NCBI GenBank assembly: GCA_900660155.1
Contig: CABFPE010000080.1
Span: 631,531-695,530 of the forward strand
Length of the DNA stretch: 64,000 bases
Direction: 5' to 3'
Origin: Hofstenia miamia
Taxonomy: Eukaryota > Xenacoelomorpha > Acoela > Hofsteniidae
Below the pieces are notes generated by a model, which was not told where the DNA came from, made no database searches, and saw nothing but the letters and a program-made list of their open reading frames with translations. This document shows, in pieces, positions 27,645 through 37,324 of the stretch. Numbering within the stretch: the first letter of the stretch is position 1; the number at the start of each line of letters is the position of its first letter. Made by a program: the position numbers and the translations under genes.

Positions 27645-28644
27645 NNNNNNNNNNNNNNNNNNNNNNNNNNNNNNNNNNNNNNNNNNNNNNNNNNNNNNNN
27701 NNNNNNNNNNNNNNNNNNNNNNNNNNNNNNNNNNNNNNNNNNNNNNNNNNNNNNNNNNNNNNNNNNNNNNNNNNNNNNNNNNNNNNNNNNNNNNNNNNNN
27801 NNNNNNNNNNNNNNNNNNNNNNNNNNNNNNNNNNNNNNNNNNNNNNNNNNNNNNNNNNNNNNNNNNNNNNNNNNNNNNNNNNNNNNNNNNNNNNNNNNNN
27901 NNNNNNNNNNNNNNNNNNNNNNNNNNNNNNNNNNNNNNNNNNNNNNNNNNNNNNNNNNNNNNNNNNNNNNNNNNNNNNNNNNNNNNNNNNNNNNNNNNNN
28001 NNNNNNNNNNNNNNNNNNNNNNNNNNNNNNNNNNNNNNNNNNNNNNNNNNNNNNNNNNNNNNNNNNNNNNNNNNNNNNNNNNNNNNNNNNNNNNNNNNNN
28101 NNNNNNNNNNNNNNNNNNNNNNNNNNNNNNNNNNNNNNNNNNNNNNNNNNNNNNNNNNNNNNNNNNNNNNNNNNNNNNNNNNNNNNNNNNNNNNNNNNNN
28201 NNNNNNNNNNNNNNNNNNNNNNNNNNNNNNNNNNNNNNNNNNNNNNNNNNNNNNNNNNNNNNNNNNNNNNNNNNNNNNNNNNNNNNNNNNNNNNNNNNNN
28301 NNNNNNNNNNNNNNNNNNNNNNNNNNNNNNNNNNNNNNNNNNNNNNNNNNNNNNNNNNNNNNNNNNNNNNNNNNNNNNNNNNNNNNNNNNNNNNNNNNNN
28401 NNNNNNNNNNNNNNNNNNNNNNNNNNNNNNNNNNNNNNNNNNNNNNNNNNNNNNNNNNNNNNNNNNNNNNNNNNNNNNNNNNNNNNNNNNNNNNNNNNNN
28501 NNNNNNNNNNNNNNNNNNNNNNNNNNNNNNNNNNNNNNNNNNNNNNNNNNNNNNNNNNNNNNNNNNNNNNNNNNNNNNNNNNNNNNNNNNNNNNNNNNNN
28601 NNNNNNNNNNNNNNNNNNNNNNNNNNNNNNNNNNNNNNNNNNNN
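27645..28644. other. assembly gap of exactly 1000 N
   Basis: The round number suggests a placeholder of unknown true size. The left edge is a (TA)n tract (27623-27644). The right edge enters a LINE fragment. Confidence 0.98.
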
Positions 28645-28920
28645 CCAGTGTATGTCATGGAGAGAGGCGGTTATATGTGATGAAAGCGGAATGCCGTATA
28701 ACAGACGTGCGGAGTAATTCTGTATCTTCTGCAGTTTGTTAATTTGGCAAAATTGAAGGTTGTGTAAAATTGCATTACAGTAATCCAAACGCGATAGAAT
28801 TAGGGAGTTCATTAAAAACTTTACTGTGAAATTGTTAAGAAAGCGGTGATTGCGTTTGATTGATCGCATTATGGATAAACATTTTGACGAGATCTGGTCA
28901 ACGTGATTCTTTATTGACAG
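28645..28920 (-). mobile_element. non-LTR retrotransposon (LINE) fragment, RT thumb region
   Basis: On the minus strand the open frame reads through ILSRLDYCNAILHNLQ and LQKIQNYSARLLYGIP to SLHDIHW, the conserved block downstream of the reverse-transcriptase core in CR1/Jockey-type LINEs, where RLDYCNA and the LQ..QN.AARL pattern are typical. It is truncated by the gap at 28644 and, at its 5' side, meets a short (TA)n tract at 28921-28931. The catalytic core is not in view. Confidence 0.85.
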
Positions 28921-28941
28921 GTATATATATATTTCCAACCA

Positions 28942-28966
28942 GTTTCGATTTATAAATCATTGTCAG
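28942..28966 (-). ncRNA. decayed hammerhead-like motif of a Penelope-type 3' end
   Basis: The minus strand reads CTGACAA, T, then a perfect 6-bp self-complementary stem (GATTTA/TAAATC), then GAAAC. This is the same layout as the better motif at 37973-38014, including one extra base before stem II, but the core G of CUGANGA is A here. The 3' side runs straight into (TA)n. Likely a dead relict. Confidence 0.45.
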
Positions 28967-29314
28967 TGTACAAATGCGTGGGATTTAATTTACAATTACT
29001 ACATTGAATGATATATATATATATATTTCAAAGAAGGGGGTCTGGGGTCCAGACCGGCATAGCCACCTTGCTAGAAAATGTGGAACCACATTCAACCGCA
29101 ATCAACAAGAGTGAATCTGTATTCAAAAAAAGTGGGATTGATATATCTTACCTTTGATTTATCTTACCTAGTGGTAAAAGCGAATATGCGAAATGAATGT
29201 ATTAGACGACTTCGTCGTGACAATTTTTTTCCTTATATTAGTAAAAATCCTTTTTACTTTCCTTGAAACGGAGATATAAATTCTGTCCTACTGACAGCCA
29301 CGGTTTGTGGAGGA

Positions 29315-29408
29315 CTTAAAAAACCGGTCAACCGGTTTCACGAAATTTACGACCTAACCCAACCGGTACCGGTTAATACCGGTCAACCCAACCTGCTTCC
29401 ATCTATGA
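29315..29408. repeat. ACCGGT-rich cluster, possible hAT-type terminus
   Basis: Five ACCGGT cores lie within about 80 bp, an unusually GC-rich palindromic cluster here. It ends with GCTTCCATCTATG, which read in reverse (CATAGATGGAAGC) resembles the CA(G)AGATGGAA ends of many hAT elements with subterminal CCGGT repeats. No second end or target duplication was found, so this is tentative. Confidence 0.35.
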
Positions 29409-30127
29409 GGGGAACTCCACTTTACAACAGAATGGATTTTCCGGTGTTACAAAAATAACTCCTCATGCTATATTGCCTAGCCTAGTAAAAGTTAAAAGTT
29501 AACAGATCTTTAAGGAAGAGTGGCCACACTCGGCCGACCCAATGCAGATAACCTCAAGAAAGAATCTTATATGACTAGAGCCCTATTTAAGATAAAGAAT
29601 AAAGAAGCCCTAACTCTTGGGTGCAGTGAGTGAAACCTATGTGCTATGTAAAAAATACTCAACCCTATGCGTTTCTCATCTCGTTCAATTACGGTGATAG
29701 CAATAAAGGTTAATTTTATTTACAAATTAAATGCAGTACAACAAAAACCCTAACCGTATACCTAACCTAAGTAAAAGCGATATGCTAGCCAAGTTGTCTC
29801 CCTGGGTGCCCTTTAATTAATCAAACGAATTTAGAAAGACACAAACTTTTAAAGATAATATAAATTCAAGATAAAAAGTAAGAAACGAATGAAGAGCGAA
29901 ATTCTCTGAAACTAAATGAAAAGATCACACTAATATATACGAACAAAACTGGTTAAGGAATTAAACAATAGTATACTGTTGCTAATATGAGTAAATATAA
30001 TAGGTTCTGTACAATAACAGTTTACAAAGAACTAAATTCGTTTAAGTATAAATTGATCATTGTAATTTACAGAGTTCATATTACCAATTTCGATATTAAA
30101 ATATATGAATGATGCAGTTATGCCACA

Positions 30128-30128
<1 letters not shown>

Positions 30129-30159
<31 letters not shown>

Positions 30160-30165
30160 ATATAA
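30129..30165. repeat. (TA)n microsatellite, interrupted
   Basis: Two TA runs separated by a TTTATA interruption. Confidence 0.95.
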
Positions 30166-30649
30166 TTGAATTCTAAACTTGTGTTACTATTAACTTTAAC
30201 AATTATATTTATTCAAGAAACTTTAGTGACAACATTTAATAGTCTAATCCAAAACATTTTGAAAAGTATCGTTCAGTGATTGTTCCTAAAACAGCTTGTC
30301 TTTTTAAAATAACAAGTTTCCCACATGTTCAAACACTTTTCCCAAGCCTATGAAAAATTTGTAAATCGTGAAGAATGGCACTTCTTTTGGTGATTGTGCT
30401 AGAAAGTCATGCTGGATATTAACTAAAGCGCATTTTTGAGGCTGCAGTACTTAAAAAGATTAACTAATTTTATTTGAAAATTCTGATTTTTTAAAAGAAC
30501 TTAAGTACTCTTCGTAGCTAATTCTTATGTTATTCTAAAGCTTAAGGCTCATTGCAACAACACAGAAAATTAACTTGCTTTTTACATAGTTAGACGTTTT
30601 CATTTCCAAGCCAATTGAGGCGTACCATTCACAAATTCAAGGATAGTGA

Positions 30650-30850
30650 AACAGAAGGCTCTCCTTAATGGGGCCGAGATCAAGTTAGTCTTTAAGAGTT
30701 AAATGAACGAGGCGACATTCTTTACTCTTTGATGCCTTCTGATTTTGAATTTCATAATTAGTTCATGAGTTAACAACGCTTAAAATTTTTTTTAAGAAAT
30801 TATAAAACAATTAAGAAATGGCAAAGCTGCTTAAGGTTTAAGTTCTTTAT
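30650..30850 (-). repeat. dispersed repeat family, copy 4
   Basis: Read on the minus strand it gives 'aaccttaagcagctttg', 'ttttaagcgttgttaac' and 'tcatgaactaat', matching the copies at 20317 and 24226. Confidence 0.6.
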
Positions 30851-31147
30851 ACGTGTTCATATAAAAAAAATGTTTGACACCACTGCGTTTGAAATTGCCA
30901 AAATTTATATTTGTTTAGCATTTCTTTTGCTTGTACAATGTTATTAAACTTTATGAATAATGCGTTTTACATAAGTTATTGTGAACAGTATATAATTACA
31001 GTCAAACGTACTCGGTTTTCATTGGTTGGCCACCTCAAATCTTGAAATTGAAAATTGCACACATTCATTCAGTGATTAAACTATAGTTGTTCTCAGATTT
31101 TATTATTATTATTATCCTCAGAATATAATTTTGTGGAATTGATAGTT

Positions 31148-32755
31148 ATGAAAAAAGTTGAAGTTGATGATATTCTTGAACATGCCTCACTTGGCAAATG
31201 GAATTTCAAGATCATAATTATTGTCATTTTGTCTTCAACTACTCAGTCAGTCACTGCAATGTTTTACCCAATCATTTATGGAGACCTCAAGTTCACTTGC
31301 GCAGATGATTTAACTAATAAGACATCTATAGATGAATGTAAATATTACTCTAGCAATAACACTGACGACGAAATTCCTTGTGGAACTTTCCGTTATCACC
31401 CAAGCAATGATTTTCAGGATACTGCTCGATCCAAATTTGACTTAGTCTGTAGTAGGAACTCCCTACCAAATTTTGATATTTCAATTATAATGTTGTCTCA
31501 TATGTTTGCAACCACGATATGCGCTTCCCTTTGTGATGGTTTTGGTAGACGTCCTGTATTTGTCATGTCCACGTTTATAAGTGCTGTTTCATCAATACTT
31601 TACCTCTTTCTGCCGAATATTTATTTGATGTTCATAGTAAGATTCTTTGACGGAGCAGCCATGATGGGTATGTGTGTTTCTGGATTTATGTTACTCATAG
31701 AATGTGTTTATTGCAAATACAGAATCGTCTTTATCACGATATGGTCAATGTTTTATGGAGTGGGTGTGACTTTATCAGCTTTGGCATCCTTCTTATTTCC
31801 TTACTGGAAGGAGTTCATTATCTATAGAATGATAATACCTAATGTAGTGCTATTTACACTTTCATTTTTTTTAATTGATGAAAGTCCAAAATGGCTACTT
31901 CAGAATGATCAATTCATAAAATTTAAAAACCTTATCAGAAAGCTATTTAAACAAAACCACACTAAAATACCTGAAGTTGTTGAAAATGAATTGATTCGAA
32001 TGCAAAATGAATCATCTGCTTCTTCAAAAACGAGTAGCATCTTTACAAACAAGAGTGGCAAGCTTTGGCTATTGTATAAAACTCCAAAAACCGCCATGTG
32101 GATGCTAATATTTGCAATAAACTGGTGTGCAAATGTTTTAGTATATTTCGGGCTGACATTTGGAAGAGAACTTTTCAATCTAGATTTACATGCATGGTTG
32201 ATGCTGAGTGGACTTGTAGAAATTCCTGGTATGATTTTACAAATTTTCATTGCTGGTAAGTATGGAAGACGTGCTGCAAATATTACTTGTATGCTAGGAT
32301 GTACTATCACACTCCTAATGAGCACATTCACTCCAAAAAAGGGCCATTGGGTGTACTTGATATACTTTTCAGCTTGTGCTAGCAAGCTTTTTATTACAGC
32401 AACATTTGGCAATATATATGTTTGGAATGGAGAAGTTATGCCTACAAATTTAAGGGCTGTTGGATTAGGCGCTGGTTCTTTCATAGGAAGAATTTCAGGT
32501 GTTCCAATGAAGTACGTTCAGGATTACCTCATTAGAATGTGGCAACCTCTTCCAGTTATACTCTTCGCATCAATATCATTTATTGCGGCAATTTCTTCAT
32601 TGTTTGTTCCTGAAACATTGGATGAATTGATCCCAGATAACATAGAGGAGTATGAGGCCTTTGGAACAGAAAGGTTCAAGGAACTTAAAGAAGTTCGGCA
32701 AGATTTACTACGAGTGAACATTTATGAATCTGATGAAAAGGAAGCAGCTGTTTAG
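31148..32755 (+). CDS. SLC22-type organic ion transporter (MFS), intronless
   Basis: A 535-residue protein, the usual SLC22 length (about 530-560). The start is the ATG at 31148 (MKKVEVDDILEHASLGKWNF); the frame is open a little further upstream only through non-ATG codons. The layout fits the family: TM1 near residues 21-40; a large extracellular loop of about 65 residues with four cysteines (51, 64, 78, 101) and N-glycosylation sites at 57 and 70; MFS motif A DGFGRRPV at 130-137; the signature DESPKWLL at 244-251; a long central cytoplasmic loop (about 252-310); a second RxGRR-like loop, GKYGRR, at 370-375; and EVMPTNLRAVGLG at 429-441, the conserved block in the second half. Twelve hydrophobic segments are plausible. 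The family moves organic cations, anions or zwitterions such as carnitine across the plasma membrane; substrate cannot be told from sequence. No internal stop, frameshift or intron. Family members elsewhere usually have several introns, so this may be a retrocopy or a lineage with intron loss. Confidence 0.95.
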   Translation: MKKVEVDDILEHASLGKWNFKIIIIVILSSTTQSVTAMFYPIIYGDLKFTCADDLTNKTSIDECKYYSSNNTDDEIPCGTFRYHPSNDFQDTARSKFDLVCSRNSLPNFDISIIMLSHMFATTICASLCDGFGRRPVFVMSTFISAVSSILYLFLPNIYLMFIVRFFDGAAMMGMCVSGFMLLIECVYCKYRIVFITIWSMFYGVGVTLSALASFLFPYWKEFIIYRMIIPNVVLFTLSFFLIDESPKWLLQNDQFIKFKNLIRKLFKQNHTKIPEVVENELIRMQNESSASSKTSSIFTNKSGKLWLLYKTPKTAMWMLIFAINWCANVLVYFGLTFGRELFNLDLHAWLMLSGLVEIPGMILQIFIAGKYGRRAANITCMLGCTITLLMSTFTPKKGHWVYLIYFSACASKLFITATFGNIYVWNGEVMPTNLRAVGLGAGSFIGRISGVPMKYVQDYLIRMWQPLPVILFASISFIAAISSLFVPETLDELIPDNIEEYEAFGTERFKELKEVRQDLLRVNIYESDEKEAAV

Positions 32756-32785
32756 TACTAAATTTTCGTTTTGAAGTATAATTTT

Positions 32786-32837
<52 letters not shown>

Positions 32838-33428
32838 GTTTTGTGTATTACATTGTTATATAAATTGGTTGCACTAAATGCTTCATTGTGCCAAAAAAAT
32901 ATTCCAACTTTATTGATAATATTACCCTCTACCTCATAGATATTTTAGCAAGTATACATCTTTTGGAGATGTTTAAATTATTGCGAATCTAGCCGAATCT
33001 TCACGTAGTAAATGCGTCTTCCCAAAGCTAATGATTTAATAGATCTGTAGTTGGTATTATCAAAATCAGAAATTTATCTGATCCAAAAAAGTGAAATTCA
33101 CATTGATCCGATTGGAAATTTTGGAAAATGAAATTCGAAATGGGCCCAATTGTTTTCAATATAAAGAAGCAAAAAAAATCTAGTTATTTCATAATATTTG
33201 ATCTAAAGCAACCGGACCAACTTGCAAAAATTTATACACAGGCAATTTCAAAAAAACTATTCCTTGAAAACCCTTAGTTTATAAAAAAGATGTTTAATTG
33301 TTCTTGATCAATTATATATCTTGCAAATATTGTATTTTGAAAAGAGATCTTGGCTCACCTTTCTGAAAAAATAATAAATAGGTACAAGAATAATTGTGGT
33401 TACAAATTCACAAATTACCATAGACAAG
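32756..33428. other. 3' flank of the transporter gene
   Basis: Contains (TA)n at 32792-32831 just after the stop codon and then unremarkable AT-rich sequence. No clear AATAAA signal was found before the TA tract. Confidence 0.5.
32792..32831. repeat. (TA)n microsatellite in the transporter 3' flank
   Basis: About 20 TA units starting about 37 bp after the stop codon, probably within the 3' untranslated region. Confidence 0.95.
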
Positions 33429-33755
33429 TCCTACAAGACAGTATAAAAATAAAATAATAATTCTCATTTTTTCATTATAGTGTATCAGTACATTGCAGAA
33501 TCACGCGGGCGTGGCTAGGGCAACTAACAATTCGGTAATCTGACCTTCAAACGAGTGCTCCATAGTGATAAGAAAAAACAAGTACACCTAGCCAACCTCC
33601 GGATTCCAAGAAAATTACTGATCGGTAATTGAACATAAATGTCTTTTACTATCTTTAGTTTCCAACAAGAGTTGTGCCCACCCATTCCACAAGGCATCAA
33701 AGCCAAAGTTCTATCATGAGCTAAGTGCTCACTAGAGGGAAATAAGCGGTGCTGC
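33429..33755. repeat. 327-bp direct duplication, left copy (probable assembly artefact)
   Basis: Virtually identical to 34289-34615 (one base difference seen, near 33611). The copy ends exactly at the single N at 33756, and the other begins exactly after the single N at 34288. Duplication edges that coincide with contig joins point to an unmerged overlap, not biology. Confidence 0.9.
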
Positions 33756-33756
33756 N

Positions 33757-34287
33757 AGCAACATGAACCATATGTAAGTATAGGCACGATCATGGATTTA
33801 TATATCTCAAGCTTCGACTTGATGCTGATTTTGGCGGAACAATTTCTCCATATGATGTGAAAAGTTTTATTTGCCTTAGCGCATTTATTGTTTATGTGAA
33901 TATTCCATTTAAGAGTATGATCGATGTATATTCCAAGGTCCTTTTCGCAACAGGAATTGGGGATCCCCTCCCCGCCAAGAAACAACTGATGTGGTGAGCC
34001 ACGGAAATTTAATAATTTGCACTTTGTTGTGTTAAAATCGATGTTGTTCGACAAATCCCAGGTATGGAAATTGTTCTGTTTATTTTGAAGATCTGTAGAT
34101 GCTGTGTTCCTGCGTATAGAGAGAAGTTTATTATCATTGGCAAAAAGGAATGGTGTACTAGTGATAGCACAATCGGCAAGGTCGTTTATAAAGACCAAGA
34201 AAAGCAAAGGACCCAGGATGGAACCCTGTGGTACTCCGCTTGAAACTTTGAATACAGACCTGAAAGTTGTTTCGTAGGATGCCCACG
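33757..34287 (-). mobile_element. LINE reverse-transcriptase fragment on its own small contig
   Basis: The minus strand carries SSGVPQGSILGPLLFLVFIN (RT motif B region), then FLFANDNKLL (position of the catalytic F/YxDD box), DLGIYIDHTLKWNIHIN and SKLEIYKSMIVPILTYG, in the order of Jockey/I/CR1-type LINEs. The catalytic box reads FAND, so the first aspartate is asparagine and this copy should be inactive unless it is a sequencing error. The fragment is bounded by single Ns at both ends, so its placement here is uncertain. Confidence 0.85.
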
Positions 34288-34288
34288 N

Positions 34289-34615
34289 TCCTACAAGACA
34301 GTATAAAAATAAAATAATAATTCTCATTTTTTCATTATAGTGTATCAGTACATTGCAGAATCACGCGGGCGTGGCTAGGGCAACTAACAATTCGGTAATC
34401 TGACCTTCAAACGAGTGCTCCATAGTGATAAGAAAAAACAAGTACACCTAGCCAACCTCCGGATTCCAAGAATATTACTGATCGGTAATTGAACATAAAT
34501 GTCTTTTACTATCTTTAGTTTCCAACAAGAGTTGTGCCCACCCATTCCACAAGGCATCAAAGCCAAAGTTCTATCATGAGCTAAGTGCTCACTAGAGGGA
34601 AATAAGCGGTGCTGC
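34289..34615. repeat. 327-bp direct duplication, right copy (probable assembly artefact)
   Basis: Partner of 33429-33755; it continues without a break into unique sequence on the right, so this is probably the true junction. Confidence 0.9.
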
Positions 34616-34704
34616 CCTACAACATGTCTCAATTTTTATTATCTATCTCAATAATGTTTATTATCCCTAACCTATGTATAAATATATAGATATAAATTGC
34701 ATGT

Positions 34705-36845
34705 AATTGCCATGCATTCGTGCAAGCCAACAGATATGATTTAAGCACAGTTTAATTAATTATGTGCATGTCCAAACGAAAACAAAACAACAAGTTTTTA
34801 TAAACAAACTGTATTCCTACACCTAAATTAATCTGACCATTATTCAGGGTATGAAAAGAAGGAGCTAATAGTCGCCACTCATCCCCACACTGGTTCCCAA
34901 ATTATTGTCGGAGCCTAATTTGTTATTACCTAGGGTCTGGGCCGTACTGGTTTTCGTCAAAATCTACAGGCTACAGGTTGCCAATTATGGGTTACAGGTT
35001 ATTTTTCGGGCTCACACTATCAAAACACATTTTTTTGAAAGATTAATTTTCGAACATACTGGAAATTGACACATCAGAAAGCATTTGAGTCTTTGACTCG
35101 TCTTCCAAATGCGTAAATTTGGGTAGAGAAGCCTTGCATTGTACTACACAAAGTACTTTTTTGAAAAAATTGGCTGCCAGATACTCTCTTTGAACTATGT
35201 GAACGTGCTTGTGGCTGCTGAAAACTCGCTCAACCGCCACTTCAGAAGTTGAAATTTTCATTAAAAATTGCTTCTTGAAAACTCTGACTATCACTCTGGG
35301 GTTATGCTGTTTTTCCATTGAAATGTTCAATAGACGTTTTTCGAAGTATTTGGCTACTTTTGGAGTTTGTTTCGTCACCCAGTTAATTGCTGATTCCAGT
35401 TGTTCTTCTGTGAAAGTGTTGATTTCATCATTGATTAGGCCCATTAATAAAATATGGGAGGTATCGAAATATAATTCCTTGCAGCTCAAAATCACCCATT
35501 TTGAAAGAATCCGCTGTAAGAGAAATAATCTTTGTATGTAACTCAGACCAATAATAAGTGTCGGCTTCAGAAGCATTCAAGAGTAAAATTATTGGCTCAA
35601 GAATTGTTTTGCGCATTTTAAAATAGAAACTTCACAACAAACTTATTCAGACATTTCAGATTCTGATAAACTCAACAATTTTGTCAAAGCGACCGTTCCT
35701 GAAAGTGTCAACCAAACATTTAACAACATTTTTTCTCAATGTATGAACTAAGAATCTCATTGGCTTTTTTGGTGGTTGTATCTCCAAAAATAAGTATTTC
35801 ATAATGAAATTCAGCAAGTGCGCGCCACAGTGTAAACTTGCAATTGAATTATCTTCATTGGAAATTTTCAAAACTACAGCTTGCCCAGTGCGACAATTGT
35901 CAGCAATAATTGCAATTGGATTTGCGCCCAAAGAACAAAGAACTCAGTAAAAAAATAACTTCCAGACATTGAGATATCAGATGAATTTTATTTTGGCCAC
36001 GATTAAGAATGCTGGTCCAAAAATTGGTTCTTGCTTTTTTTCAACCTCAGAAATTACAAAGGTGGAATGTTTATGTCTGCTAACAGTGTTTTCCAGCAGT
36101 CAAATGCAATAACTACCTTGGCTGTTTCCAGTTGTTTTTATATATTTTCATGACAATCTGAGTACAATTTGAGGAATTATGGATGAATAAGATCAGCCAA
36201 AATTTTAATGCCAGTCACCCATGAAACTGCTGGATCTTCATAGTAGTCAGAGGAATCGCGTTCACGGATACACAGAAAGATAGCGCAATTTTCCAGTTAT
36301 GTGGCAATTCTCTTTATTTTCAGTTTTAAAATACTTCTTGATTGATGCTTCAGGAGTTGAAGAAGTTACCCTTTTCCTAAGAAATTGCTCTGGGTGTTTG
36401 TTTTTGTAATGTCTGTGAAGTGTGGAATAGCCAGTTGTTTGGGTGTGAAACGTATAACATTTGGAACAATTCTTACACTTAGCTGTTCTTGCCGGCACAC
36501 TAGTTTCAAAGAGTGATGAATAATTACCAGTACTTGAAATTTTCACTGAAATCCAGCTTAGTAGATGTTTACACAAACCATACCTTAAAATTTGAATTTG
36601 CTCAATGTTTTGTTTACCTTAGCTGTGATGCTTTGTTCTTGTGAAAACAGTGCATGTCACAATCTTGTGGGTCAAAATTTTGCCACATAGGGTACAGGTT
36701 ACAGTTCAGCCTTATGGGTTACAAGGTATGGGCGAGAAAATCCGGCCCCTAGGTTATTACCATTGCGTATAAAAGCAAAAAAGATAAAACCACAGTGAGA
36801 GTAAAGAAAACACTAGTTTTGAGCTTAGCTAAAAAAATTTATGCC
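34705..36845 (+). repeat. older interspersed repeat split by the hAT insertion
   Basis: The flanks 34705-34929 and 36753-36845 together match 47095-47400: 'ccatgcattc', 'gccaacag', 'caagtttttat', 'ttcccaaattattgtcgg', 'agcctaa', then after the hAT 'cattgcg' and 'aaaaccacagtgagag'. The element is diverged and non-coding in what remains; its class is unknown. Confidence 0.7.
34930..36752 (-). mobile_element. decayed hAT DNA transposon with perfect 8-bp target duplication
   Basis: The flanks carry GTTATTAC at 34922-34929 and again at 36753-36760. The ends start CTAGGG on both sides with imperfect inverted similarity further in (GGCCG, TTTTC). Both subterminal zones hold repeated GGGTTACAGG-type motifs. 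On the minus strand the transposase remains in pieces: a BED zinc finger (C34, C37, H56, H61 of the piece at 36576-36262), the RNase H-like block IIADNCRTGQAV followed by LHCGAHLLNFIMKYL (35931-35656), and the C-terminal hAT dimerisation block SEVAVERVFSSHKHVHIV with REYLAANFF (35576-35043). The reading frame is broken between these blocks, so it is not active. The 1.8-kb length is short for an autonomous hAT. Confidence 0.9.
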
Positions 36846-37324
36846 TCTAAATACAACATGTCATTTTTATTTATACAAAATACGTGCATACCAGCATTGT
36901 ACTTACAATTTCATACCTCAATCAAAGGTTAAATCAGAAATGTAAATATAATGCTAAGGGACAATCAATTAAAACATATCATATGACTTATGTAGAAATT
37001 TAATAATTGCAAAATAAATCAAAATAAATCTTAACAAATCAAAACACTATTTACAAAAGGCTTTCTAAATTATATAATAAGTAATATTATTATAAAATAA
37101 GAGGTATCAATCGTAACCAAGCAAACTTTTGCTAATAGTCACTATCAGTTTCCCTGGCTACCACAAACGGGGTTCTGCTGTTTAATTGGGACCCTATGCA
37201 TTTGCTTGTAGTTGCTACTAGCCGAATAGGTAGAACCAGTCAAATACAGAGACCCCAAGTGACATTACGATATAATATATATAAGGCACAACTAAGACAG
37301 ATCTAAGGTATAAAAAATTAATAC

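Larger units (their letters stand above)
29030..31147. other. intergenic stretch upstream of the SLC22-type gene
   Basis: Contains the ACCGGT cluster, (TA)n at 30129-30165 and a reverse copy of the dispersed repeat (30650-30850). The last 150 bp before the transporter hold an (ATT)n run near 31100. No core promoter element can be placed with confidence. Confidence 0.45.

Noticed and set aside
27515-28938. Long open frames of 351-439 codons running through the 1000-N gap
   Set aside because: They are open only because Ns have no stops. Real content is limited to the LINE fragment right of the gap.
29031-29070. Hairpin GGTCTGG/CCAGACC next to a (TA)n tract, considered as another ribozyme-type end
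   Set aside because: No CUGANGA or GAAA boxes; only a simple hairpin.
31909-32484. 191-codon minus-strand frame
   Set aside because: It lies antisense within the SLC22-type gene, whose + strand frame has all family motifs; a shadow.
33524-34327. 267-codon minus-strand frame joining LINE RT to another sequence
   Set aside because: It crosses two single-N contig joins, so the fusion is not real.
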